NCBI RefSeq assembly: GCF_030272615.1 | Contig: NC_081410.1 | Span: 221,023,415-221,087,414, forward strand | DNA length: 64,000 nucleotides | Direction of reading: 5' to 3' | DNA from: Cryptomeria japonica | Taxonomy: Eukaryota > Streptophyta > Pinopsida > Cupressales > Cupressaceae | Notes under the pieces: model-generated | What the model was told of the DNA's origin: nothing | Database searches by the model: none | The model's input: the letters and a program-made list of their open reading frames with translations, nothing else | Part shown: positions 34,119 through 46,403 of the stretch, one piece after another | How the letters are laid out: the number at the start of each line of letters is the position of its first letter | How positions within the stretch are numbered: position 1 is the stretch's first letter | Made by a program: the position numbers and the translations under genes

Positions 34119-36853
34119 GTATTCAGTGTAAAACTTGTTTTGTAGATATTGAGAGACATCTCTTGAAATTGTTCAAAACTTACAATAATCGGAAATCTTT
34201 GTTTGCTGGTTGCTTTTGTCTCAAATTTTTCATCCAATAAGAAATTCAGTTCTGATATTTGGTTGTTGTAAAATAGGATAATAAATTGTCTTTAGAGTAG
34301 GAGAACTGTACTTGATTTGCTGCTAAAGTTTTGGAAAAAGTTCCTTTTTTTGTTATATTAGATTGTGATTGTCTCTATCTTAACCCTTTGTTTCATCTCT
34401 GCTCCTAATGCTGGAACAACATTGATTTGCCATGGCTGAGATTCTTATAATGCACTTTTTACTTCATTATGAACACAAGCGATGGCCTCATTATTTATCT
34501 TTTCCCTTGCTCAAAATATGAAAGGGTGGACATATGATATCCTAGTATTAAATGTGGGGGCATGAAGCAGTACAAGCAGTAGCAATTTAGCAGCCATGGC
34601 AGAGTCCCTCACCCAAAATTGGAAAGAAGGGCAGACATATTTGCTCTTGATCCTATTGTCTTATACCATGAAGATATCATTCCCTAAACAAATTTATTGT
34701 GAATACAATATAAGAAGTTGAGCCAATCTCAAAAGTTGCAAAACCTTCCATGTGAGTTGATTGTAACCCCAAGGAATGAAATGCCAGATAGTTAAAGAAC
34801 TTATTAAGTTTTTTCCAATATGCTGCCGCACCATTCATGCACCCCTAAGAGTTACTCATTTGCTTTGAAGGGGGCAACAAAGAGGAGTGCATGCTACATG
34901 ATGCAATCCTGTATTTCCATAGAACATGATGCGGTATTTCAATTTTCTTCCTTCCTAAAAACCGCAGATGCTCCTTTATTCAGTGCTGTTTGTTTAGTTT
35001 GGCCTCAACAACCAAGCTCTATTGGACAACTAAGCTATTGCTTCTGAGATAGGTCAAGATATTTTTTTCTAGTGGTTCTAAGAAACCAAATGAGATCTTT
35101 GGTTACATAATGGAGCAATACAATGTTAAGGACAAATGTTAAGTCGAGCTAAGTTAACCTAGGGATATTGATAGACACAAAAGACAATTAAGTTAGGGTT
35201 TGGAATAAGGCTTCCTAGATTTGGATAGATGAAAGGTTTTTGCTTTCTGAGTATTTCAACACGTAGAAATAAAATAAATGTTAAATAAAATAATAGAAGT
35301 TAAACATAAATTCAACTTGGAATGTGAACTTGCTGGTCACTTTCTTTTCTTTTTTTTATTTTAATAAATAAAATAGGCCAGGATATGATTATTCTGCCTT
35401 TGATTTTAGAGATTGTGAAGGATCATAGAATGAACAAAGAATTTCAGAAATCAATGAAAAACCCTAATCAATTTTAAAAGACAATCAATAATCAAACCTC
35501 CAAAATGTGAAATTGAAAGGAAGAAAATATACTAAATTGTACTATAAACAAACTTTTTAGAGTTCTAAGGATACATATCACTTACTAGAATTTTAGAATT
35601 TGATGGTAGTGTGATGAATGACTAGAAAATCCTTGATTAAAAGACACAAGTCTGCCAAGGCAACTTAACCTTGAGTGAAGTATGAGTTGTAGGCTGCACT
35701 AAGATCTTCTAATTTTATAATTGCATTATTTGAATTTGTTTCACACCTACGATTTCTTTATGTTGAAGACCTTGCATGTTTCACTTATGTCCATCTGTCA
35801 ATTCATTTCATATAAAAGCTGAGTTTCATGGTTATTCCTTTAATGTTTGCCCTTGTTTGGAATAAGCTCATCATTTTTAAGGTTGTACGAATACATTTTT
35901 TGAAGTTATGTATGAAAACAAGTAAAAGGAAGTCATGATCTAATGTTTAATGGATGTCTATCCATAGATCACTCTAAGTGATCCAAAAAGTGGCAAGGGC
36001 TCTATAAGCACTTGCCCAACCTAGTTGGTCTTTGTCAAGTTTAAGTGGCAACAATTCAAGAAGAGTGGGCTTTCAAGATGAAGACTAAGTTTTAAGTGGC
36101 AACCAATTGGATAGAGTGTGCTTGACATGTTTATGACAAGTCATGGTGATCGATGTTCATGAAAAGTGTTCTTGGTAGGTATTTGTATGATATTATCATT
36201 ATGAACCATGGTTACTAGGAGATGTATGGGTACTAACATTAGTATGGGGATGGAGAAACCAATCCAATTAGGGTACTGAATATATAAATAAGCAGATGGC
36301 TATGTTATATATAAATGTAGTCTCCAAAATTTGGGGTTATAGAGCCTATTACATTGTCCATGTTCCTAAATGAAGTTTCCTAGGAAGTAGGAACTATGGT
36401 GTGAAACATGTTTGAAATGGCAAATACTCTAGAAAATTGTACCAACTTGTTTTTCACCCTAAAAGCATAAATAAAGCAATGTAACACATAAAATAAGTGC
36501 AGCCTTATATATGTCATCAAGTTTGTTCCATATGTTATTCATTCAAGGACTTCAATGATGAACTTGAGCATAATATTTACCTTGTTGAATAGGGTAATAG
36601 AACAGCTTGAGGTAAGGGCTTTCAAGTGTTGGATGTTCTAAATCATCAGCATTATATTACGAAAGCAAGATCTTCATTGGTTGGGGACAACTCATTAGTG
36701 ATATTATTCATCATTACTTGAGTAACTTCTTCTAAACTTGACACTTACGCATGCCATCCTATTTGGTATATGCCTTGATGTAGGCAATGGAGTCATTGAG
36801 TTGAATAAGATAAGGAAAAATTAGTTGTTCTACAGCAATATTTGCAGCTAGAT
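34119..36853 (+). other. Intron 2, 5' part
   Basis: AT-rich sequence of intron type. I see no gene, RNA gene, or repeat with clear ends over these 2.7 kb. Confidence 0.4.
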
Positions 36854-37860
36854 TGTAATGTCCCGTTCCTAAGCACTTCAACATGGTCATAGTTAGCCTA
36901 TTCAATTGGTTCCTCTAGGCTAATGAGTTAGGGTTAGGGGACTCATGGTGATAGTTTGATCCAACTTATTTGGCGGTGATAGGTGTTGTGTTGAGCTTAG
37001 GTAGTTGAGATTTGCATAACGTCCTTTTGTGGAGTACATTTGGGTAATATTTCCATACCATTTTTAGCAAGTGTCAGGGTGGACATCGACTTGGCTAGTT
37101 GCCAATGTTTCTATTTTTGGGATGTCGATTAGAGAACATGATGATGAAATTTTGGGTTTTAATATGGTCCAGTGTATTTCATTTAAGTTAATGATAAGTT
37201 ATAGAGTTAAATTAAGTATATAACTTTATGGGTGCCCAAGATCTAATATGGAGAATTTAGTGGTTATTTCACTTAGGAATTATAGTTGGGCTTCCTAGAT
37301 TGATTTACATCTGCTTTATTGATCTCAGAATATCAGGACAGATTTGAGGAAGTCTGAGAAGGGTAGAAAGAAGTTTGTTGGACGTTTTGGGGAAGTTTCC
37401 ACCTTTTGCTAGCTGTACCATTTCTGCTGGAGGCTGTATTTGTAGGAGGGACATGGGGTTTTGATCAATGCATTTAAGTCCATTTTGAGAAGGGTTTCTT
37501 GTGCATTTGGGGCCACCTTGCATAGAGCATCTCAGAGGAACCTTGTTGGAGGCAAAAAGATAAGTTTGGAGTGTGGTGTCCAAGACAAGGGTTTCCAGTT
37601 GTTGGTTATAAATTGCAAAATCAACATTACATCAGATTTAAAGGGTATCTTTGAAATGGTATTGTAATTATATTGTTGACCTGGATGGTGTTTATTTTGA
37701 CGCAATATTGTGAAACTAGTTCTGTAATAAAACTGAAAATATTGCCATTTGTGGGTATTTCTGAAGTATATTAATGTCATTTTATTGCTGCAAATGAGTT
37801 TATTGTGAAAAACAATTTTTACAATTTTTTCATCTTTGTCTACTTCTCTAACCAATTCAA
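36854..37860 (+). repeat. LTR-like repeat starting TGTAATGTCCCGTTCC
   Basis: Begins TGTAATGTCCCG at 36854 and has the composition of an LTR with leader. It carries no gene. The right end is uncertain; it may extend to the LINE remnant near 37990. No partner copy was found in the window. Confidence 0.35.
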
Positions 37861-38109
37861 AACAGAAACAAAATAAAAAATAAGGGCATATATTACATGG
37901 ATTACAAAGAGGGCATGCAGAATTTCAAGAGGGCAAATGATGCTCTCTTATTGTTGATGGTGAGAAGGTTGAGGAATCAAAGTCATGTTCAAATAATAGA
38001 GCATGCCATGGTTGTCATTTTAGAGTGGGCTGATTGGTTTATTGGAATCCGATTACCAACTTTCACTTATATCCAAGTTTGTGGGTTTAACTCTTATCCC
38101 TACAAAATG

Positions 38110-41066
38110 TTAAAATGGAATCTGATATATTACCTCTTGTATGCTCAGACCACTATGCTATTTCATTACAAGTTATGAATTGCCAGAAACCTTGTGTGCA
38201 TCGCCCCTCCTTCAAATTTTAAAAAATGTGGTTCAGCCATCCACATTTCCTTCCACTCCTGAGGCAATGGTGGGTAAGTGCTTCTCATCAAAAGGGTACC
38301 AAAATGTTCCAACTAAACAGGAAAATGCAATATGTCAAGAGCAAAATAAAAGTGTGGAATGTGGAAGTTTTTAAAAACATTTTTGTTGAGAAAAGTTCAG
38401 TTGAAAAGAAGCTATTAGACATTCAGGAGAGAATAATTCTCCATGGCCTCAACTCAGTTACATATGATAAGCAAAAACAGTTACAAGAGACTTGGGAAGA
38501 ACTGAGCAAGAGAGAGGAAATATACTGGAGGTACAAATCCAGTGAGTTATGGCTAAAAGAAGGGGACAGTAACACAAATTTTTTCCATGCATCTGCCAAG
38601 TCCAGGCGTGCAGCATCAACAATCTTCTCCATTAATGATGATAATACAGGTAACACACTCACCAATGCATCAAACATCCAAAATGAAGGTGTTAGTTTTT
38701 TCAAAAATCTTTTAGCTCCGACCAATGCACCTCATTCAGCCTCCCATCAAGATGAAATTGAAATTTCGGATGTCATTCCACAAATTATTACACAACAAGA
38801 CAATGAAGACCTAATGAAACCATTCACTATTGAAGAGATTAAGAAAGTAGTATTTTCACTAGCTGCTGATAAAGCACCAGGCCCCGATGGATTCACTGCA
38901 TTGTTTTCCCAAAAATGTTGGGATGTATTAGGGTTTGATCTGCTGGCTGCAATTGAAGAGTCAAGAAAAAGCAAAACAGTTCTAAAGAATTTCAATGTCA
39001 CAAACATTGCCATTATCCCAGAAGTGAAAGAATCAAAAACATTTGCAGACTTCATGCCTATCTCTTTGTGCAATATTATCTATAAGATCATCACCAAGGC
39101 CATCTATCTGAGATTACAACACTTAATCCCAAACATTGTCTCCCCAGAACAAGGTGGCTGTGTACCAGGAAAGGAAACAGTTGAAGGGGCACTAATAGCA
39201 CATGAGGTCCTACACTCAATCAACACTTCACACCTACCATCCTTTATTGCCAAAATCGACATGATGAAAGCTTATGATAAGGTGAAATGGAGCTTTTTAC
39301 TTAAAGTCTTGCATAAGTTTGGGTTCTCTGAAAAATGGTGCAAATGGATAAAAGCATGCATCTCAGGAGCTCACTTTTCAGTCATTATAAATGGAACCCC
39401 AACAGGTTTTTTTGTAGCTACCCAAGGAGTAAGGCAAGGAGATCCTCTATCTCCTTTCTTGTTCATCATTATGGCAGAAGCTTGCAGTAGATTGATCAAA
39501 TCCAATTATGACAGGGGTCTTTGGCAAGGGATACACTTACCAAACACATTCATATCCATTACACACTCCCTCTTCGCTAATGATACATTACTATATGCCA
39601 AATCTTTAGTTCGAGAAGCAAGTCAAATGAAGAAGGCTCTGGAGTTATACACATTAGTATCAGGTCAGCAAATCAATGCCCATAAATCCACAATATACAT
39701 TCTTAATACCAAGGCTCCTATAAGGAAAAAGATCATTAAAATTCTTGGCTTTAAGGCAAATGACTTACCAAGCATATACTTGGGTATACCTCTATTCATG
39801 GGAGCTAATAAGATCTATTGGAAAACTATGATTGAAAGGATTAAGCATAGTATATCATCATGGAAGGCTCGGTGGTTGTCTCTTGCAGGTCGGATCCTAC
39901 TTATTAAATCTATTTTAACTGCCATCTCTAATTACTACATTTCAGTTCTTAAAGCTCCGAAGTCTGTGATTCTACAAATTGAAAAGATCATAGAACCTTT
40001 CTCTAGAAAAGGAATTTATCAGAAGACAAAAAGATCCCATTAATCTCATTAAACAATATGGCATTTGAGAAAAAATCAGGAGGGGTAGGGTTGCACGACT
40101 TAGTTAAGTGAAACAAAGCCTTTGGATGAAAACTGGTATGGAGAATGTACACAAACTCAGAATCAAAGTGGTGCCAAATCATGCAAGCCAAATACCTAGA
40201 TTCAGGCAATCCTCTTAGAATCTTTTCCATATCAAATCCTCTGGATGGCTCAGCAATGTGGAACTTTATGATATCCTCTAGAGATCTAGTGACAAAGTAT
40301 ATATCTTGGCAACTCCATAATGGGGAGTCAGTTAATTTTTGATTTGATTCAAGGAATGGTTACCCCCCTCTGGCTCGGAACAACCAATTGCAACAGGTGA
40401 TACCGATTTTCATCAAAAAATGGGGACATAAGCTAGTAAACTATGTAAGTGGAGCTACTCTCTATTCAGGGAAAGTCATTTGGAAGGACATAAATGAGGT
40501 TGAAATTGAAGAAGAGCCAAAAAAGCTACTTCAGTTAGTATTTACATAAAGGACAGTTTACTTGACAAATAAGGAGGACAAACTCATATGGGCCCCATCT
40601 GTAAATGGAAATTATATAGTCCAAAATGGTTATTCAGCACTCCAACACATAATAAATCAACAACAAACCCACAAAGCTTTTTCCTTTTATTGGAATAATG
40701 TAATCATGCTGAAAGCAGGGTGTTTCTCTTGGTTGGCATTAAAGAAAATAATCCTTACTAGTGACAAGCTTGCCAAGCTTCAGATAGCACAACAGTTTAA
40801 ATGTGTACTATGTGACCAGGAATTTGAAAACGTGGATCATTTATTTATCCAATGTACATTTGCACACCAATGTTGGTGTTTTGTCATGATAAAATTAGAG
40901 CCATCTTTGCCCTTACCAAACACAATTTGGGAGCTCTTTCAGACTTGGCCCATTCTCTTCAAATCTTATTTTTTCTCGTGTATATGGACAACCATTCCAG
41001 CTACATTCATATGGTCAATATGGTGGGAATGAAACAAGAGGATTTTCAGACAACATACCTCACTGT
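38110..41066 (+). pseudogene. LINE endonuclease tail, reverse transcriptase and zinc region
   Basis: The endonuclease C-terminus shows LPLVCSDHYAISLQV near 38130-38175, followed by a stop and the RT frame. RT motifs include AADKAPGPDGFTA, KIDMMKAYDKVKW with the first catalytic aspartate, and GVRQGDPLSPFLF. The active-site box reads FANDT near 39577, where L1-like enzymes have FADDT, so one catalytic aspartate is replaced by asparagine. The frame stops at 40041. A second frame from 40562 has the CVLCDQEFENVDHLFIQC zinc motif and ends at IWSIWWE, a stop, then NKRIF, cut by the insertion. It is not functional. Confidence 0.9.
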
Positions 41067-41073
41067 TGATGTG

Positions 41074-42135
41074 TATTTTGTACACGACCAAACACAGAAT
41101 AAAATACCCAGAAGTATCTTATCCTCTCTTGAGTAAAGTCTCTGAATGCTGAAGATATCGCAAAAAGGATCAATCGGAAGGACTTCAAGGTTCTGCTTTG
41201 TAGGATCTCTACTCGCGGATAAGCACCAGTGGTCGTTGTGTTTGTTGTTTCTTCAAGGGGCCTTACGTACTTTCAAAGAAAGCTTGTCCGTGCTACTATC
41301 TTTCCAAATGAGGAAACAGGATTTTCCTAATACTAACAGATTTTCAAAAAAGATCAAAAGATAAGGGTTTCGAGGAAGAGATACTTAAACTAATCCTAAG
41401 AATGACTTAATGAAGACCGGTCTTGATAAGATTCTACCAATTTCAGTATCGCCAAAGGATTACAACTCCACTAGAATTGGTGCGATCTTCTAAGGGTATT
41501 CAACGATTTTCAAATCACCAAGGAGATAGATACTATCAGGGAGATATGTACCAATACTTCCAATGATAATTGAACTCTTAATCAATTTCAATGTTTCCAG
41601 TTGACCACACAAGGCGTTCTTACCATCAGTAAGGAGCTAGTGGTTTGGAATGTGAGTCTTATCAAAGATCAGGCACAACATTCGTCCTTCAAACTTAAAA
41701 TCTAAATGATATCTCTACTAAGAGTGATTCAAGAAGATAAACAACCATGAAGATAGCCACAAGGATTGCAACAAAACACCATAACTTCAATATTTCATTG
41801 ATCTCATAGCCAAATAAACAATAATTCTTCAACTTTCTCTCTTCACTACTCAATTTTGCTGCTAGCAAAATTAACCTTATTTCTCTCCAACTTTCTAACT
41901 TTTCTAACCTCTCTCTCTCTAACTCTTTAAAATGAAATGAGTGAGGGCTTATATAGCATCCTCAAATACAATGAACGGCCCGGATCAAAAGAAGATCGAT
42001 GGTTGAGATTTTGACACCTAGGGTTTGTTACAAAAAAGTCCCCATTTAGATAAACATTATTAATCCATAGCCAATAAAAATTGGCACAAATAACAAGGAG
42101 ACATAGACCAATAGGAATTAAGCTGCCACATCATC
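41074..42135 (-). other. 3' region of the unclassified element
   Basis: No gene. Sequence near 41900 is rich in CTCTCT phrases. GGCTTATATAGCATCC near 41947 is a TATA-like site on the plus strand. Similar GCTTATATAGGGC-type sites occur near 45855 on the other side of the gene. Confidence 0.4.
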
Positions 42136-45100
42136 TTATAACAACTTTTCATCTAGAACTTTGTTCCCTTTCCTATGCTCTTTTCTAGCATATTCAATGA
42201 ATCTGGACACAATTCCCTCAATCTCAGCAATGGTAATTTCAGTCTGATTCTTCATTCGTTCTTCCAAGTGAAGGACTTGATCAAAAGCAGTGAGAAGAGT
42301 CACCTCCCACCCAGGCTCAAGTTCTTTGGTCTTCTCAATCAGGAACATAGTGGCATACATTTGATCTCGCTGCCTTTCTGTAACAATGTTCCCTTCCTTG
42401 CAAAAGATGACCTTGATTCTATCTTCCAACTCTTGGATGTCCACATCTGTCTCGATCTCAATCCGCCTGTCAAGGATGGTACACAACACCTCAAACACCT
42501 TGTCTTGAATTGGATGGATGGTGCCTTCAACTCGGTTGCATCTGGTGTTGTTGTCTTCAAAAAGAACTTCCTTCATTTGGAGCAGGGCTGACCACTGCAG
42601 GAGGCTATGGGTTCCTCCATCCATTATATTTTCTTGTGCTAGAATCCGTCTTGGTGTTTCTCTTATCACTTGTAAGACTGGGATGATAACATCTCTAGTG
42701 TGAGTGAATGCAGCTACAATTATCATTAGATTATGGATAATCTCAAGGACCTGGATAGCTTGATGAACTGTTTTCATCATTCTTGTTGCAAATTCAATAG
42801 TTACCTTGTAAGATTCATCAATCCAAGAACTCATGAGTTGAACTAGGCTCTTCACCCTCTCTGCCTCACTTATTGATTTAAGAGGAAGTGCATGTAAAGG
42901 AGATATTGCTGGATCCTGTCGTCTCAAAGGCTGGTTAAGATGGCTAAAATAATTCCTCCAAGCACTGACCTCCTTTTCAAGCTTCTTATTCTTTTCCACT
43001 TCCTCTTTGAGTTTGTCTTTGAGTGCTTTCAGTGAATCAGTTGCTTCTTCCATAGCCTGCTCAGTGGTAAGTGGACCAAGATCAAATGTTTCTAGATCAT
43101 ATTCTTCTGCCAGAATCTCATCCTCATATTTGTCCATCACTAGTGTAGCTATCTGCACTTTTTTGGATCCTGTCTCATCTCTAATTACCTTTGACATCTT
43201 TGTGGCCTTCTTCTTCTCTATTACTTCATGAGAATTTCCTATAAGGATTTCCAAGTCAAATACATGTTCTTCCTCTTCAACCACAACTACCCTTGTCAGC
43301 CTCTCTTTCAGCCAATCCGGAATGGCAGATCTCGTTTCCCTCACTTGTATTTCTTTAGGTAGAGGTCTATCTTCCCGGAAAGGAGATGTTGCTTCATCAT
43401 CATTCTTTTCTTCTTGTTGCTCATTAGCACCAACTTGGGGAAATTGACTTGATGAATGTTGAGGTGTCCGTCCTTTTCCTTGTTTATCATTCTCTACCAT
43501 GGATTCCATAGACTCATCAATTTCATACACTATCTGCCTCTGATCTTCTCCTTGACTTGCTTCCTTTTCATGCCTAGAAGATGTGCTTGGTGGGTGATCA
43601 GGATTCATTTTCTGCTTCTTCTTGGAAGGTTCTTTTTTCTCAGGTCCTTCCTTCCTCTTTGAACCTTTGGAATGAGAAGTATTCTCACTCACACTTGCCT
43701 CTTCTTCTGGTCTTGTTTCCAGGGTGAATGTCATAGATACATTCCGCTCCTTCAACTTTTGATGTTGTACATCCACCCATCTGCGAGTGCAAGATAAAAC
43801 AGGAGCCATCAAAGCTCTTAGGTCTAAAACCTCGGGCTCATTCCAATCTATTTTCACTTCTTTATCTTCCTTCTCATAGGATGACTGGAGGTATCTACCA
43901 CTATCCTGGGCTTGATCGGCTACTCTATAAATTTTGCATTTCCTGATGAGATCCAAGGGTAACCTGGAATGCATCTTTCTTTTGACCTCTACATCATCTT
44001 GGACATTCATCCAAAAGTCCTCCACCTGAAACTCGTGCTTGTACTTCTTCCCGACTGTTTCTTCTATATGACCATGAGGATCAAAATTCTCTCTCGAGGC
44101 AAAGGATGTGAATGAGTATAGAGATAATTCCTTCTCTGCATCTTCCGCGGCTTGAGTATTAGGACATACTTCAACTGAGTTCCCTAGTATGATGGGTACG
44201 GGAATTCCATTTCCATGCTTGTGTCTTGATGCCTTTGCATAAGCTGCCAACTGTCTAGTCACCTCAAGTAGTACTATCCTGTCTATAGGATATCTTGGCA
44301 ACATGTAGGGAGGTGAAGGACACCCATGAACTCTGATGTATGTGAATTTTGGAAACTGAATGAACCATGCACCATGCTTCTTCGCGAACTCCTGTGCGTC
44401 CAAAGACAATCGATTGTGAATCCCACCTTGCAATATCTTGGTAATATTCATCGTGAAGGTGTCATTGACTAGCTTGTAGTCACTTCTTGGCAGATGATGT
44501 AGTTGAACATAAGAATCACAAACTCTCATTTCTCCGGGTCCTCTTCCAACAACTCCTCTGTGAGGTAGTCCTGCATACTCAAAACCTCTGATCAAGGCAT
44601 ATATAACATATGAACTCATGTGAAATGACTTGGTAGGCCTTAGTCTTCTCAACTGCACGTCCAGGCTGTTGCTAATGATTCTAGCCCAATTGAGCATTCC
44701 CTTTCCTTGGACAATCAGTTGTATGAAGAAGAACATCCATTTGTCGAAGAAGAAAGCTTGAAAGGCACTCGTGACCCGATTGAGCAAGGTTATCAAATCC
44801 TTGAATTATTCTTGGAAGTCGATTCTGTGCGGTGTATTGGGAATCTTGTTCAGGCGAGGTCTGCTCTTGAGTAGCCAATTCTTGTTAATGAAGTTCAAGC
44901 AGGAATCAGGATCATCCTCATAGATAGACCTAGCTCCTTCTAGACTTTTGTAGATCATGTCTCTATGTTTTGGGAGATGAAAAACTTCACTTATAGCTTC
45001 CTCCGAAAGATAGGCTAAGATAGTTCCATCCTCGGCTACGATCGTCCTTGAGTGTGAATCATAGTGTCGGGCACACTCAATCATCAACTCATGACACTTG

Positions 45101-45339
45101 ACTGCGGGAGGGAAACCTGCAACCTTGATGATGCCACTCTCAGTTATCTTCTTTGCAACAGGTGACGGCTTGCCGATGTAGGGCGCTTCCCGAAACTTCT
45201 TCACATTGAAGTTTCCTAGGTTGGTGTCTTCGATATTGCTCCACTTGGACACGATCTTGGACTCCAATTCGTCATTCCTCTGATCCTCCTTGATGAGAGC
45301 TTGTCGAGTACTAGATCCTCCGGCTTTGGGGGTCGTCAT
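42136..45339 (-). pseudogene. Long unknown protein of the inserted element, one in-frame TAA
   Basis: One continuous frame of about 1067 codons from ATG 45339 (MTTPKAGGSSTRQALIK), broken only by TAA at 44806-44808. An ATG 25 codons upstream is also in frame. The N-terminal region has DGTILAYLSEEAISEVFHLP, matching in layout the accessory protein of the gypsy element (DVTISFKARDFTRVFGIP) and the plant transposon-protein theme. The middle has a basic nuclear-localisation-like cluster (KEGPEKKEPSKKKQK) and an acidic, serine-rich stretch. Near the C-terminus LKALKDKLKEEVEKNKKLEK is a probable coiled coil, followed by a helical, hydrophobic region. No catalytic motif is recognised. It could be a Gag-like structural protein or a captured host gene. 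Long open frames despite age suggest recent coding function. Confidence 0.7.
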
Positions 45340-45414
45340 TTGATACCTACACAAAAGCTTAAAGTTAGGGTTTGAGCATAATATCTTCATTATAGGAGAT
45401 TTGAGACCTTTCAA

Positions 45415-46403
45415 GGAAATAACTAAATATTAATTTGAAAATAATGATAAATCTAAGAATTATGAATTTTCAAATTAAATTAAAATCAGTTTGTACAAGA
45501 CTTAGATTTTTCAAAGGATTACTATGGAAAATCAAACTAAATCTTGAATAAAAATTTCAAAAATCTGGTTCTTCATACCTCTTCCTTGAATTTTAGCTAT
45601 CAACCTTGAAAAATGAATGAAGGGAGATAGGAATTTGCTGGACAAGGACATTTGATCTGAATTTCAGGTCCTCCTTTGGATGAATTATGCTTCAATCAGC
45701 CTTCAAAAGAATTTCGCCTTCCACTAGCCTTCAAATACCTTCAAAATTTTGGAAATTTGCCTTCAACTAGCTCAATTTCGCACCTCCAAATCTGCTCTTC
45801 AAGTTCGCATGAGAGATAATGAATGAATGATTTGAATTTGTCAAAATACACCTCCCTTATATAGGGCGCTCACCTTGATTTCCTTAAAGGCCGACTTGGC
45901 AAATAGGGAATAAAATAAAATAAAACCCCTCTTAAAGGATGGCCGACTTGCTTGTAAAGGCACAATAGTGATTTCTTGAGCGCTCAAACATAATTTTTTA
46001 TTTTTAATTTAATTCCAAAGCTTAAAGGTGGATTTTTCATGTATTTTAGGCTTAAAAATTAATTAATCAAATTATAAATGCCTTAATTTATGCGAACTTG
46101 TTTCAATCTCCTAAATGTGCTGTAATAGGCAAATTTAGTGAAAAATTATGGGCTAGCTTAGGAATGTTAAGGCTTGATCAAGACTTGATGAATTTTTTAT
46201 TCTCCTTAGGCATTGAAAATGTTCAAAGTGATGGAGGCTTAAATTATTTCAAGGCTTAATTGAATTTTTTATCTAGGCTTGTTCACTTCATGAATCAAAA
46301 TCTTCACAACCTAGATTTGCAATCTCCCATCCTCTTGCCCTTACAATTTTGCAACTTGCCTTCAACTTAGCTTAAACAAGGTGAATAATAGATGTTTTCA
46401 AGG
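45415..46403 (-). other. Spacer between hairpin array and long gene
   Basis: AT-rich, no gene. CTTATATAGGGCGC near 45853 could be part of a promoter. GCTTAA and AGGCTTAAAT phrases recur. Confidence 0.4.
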
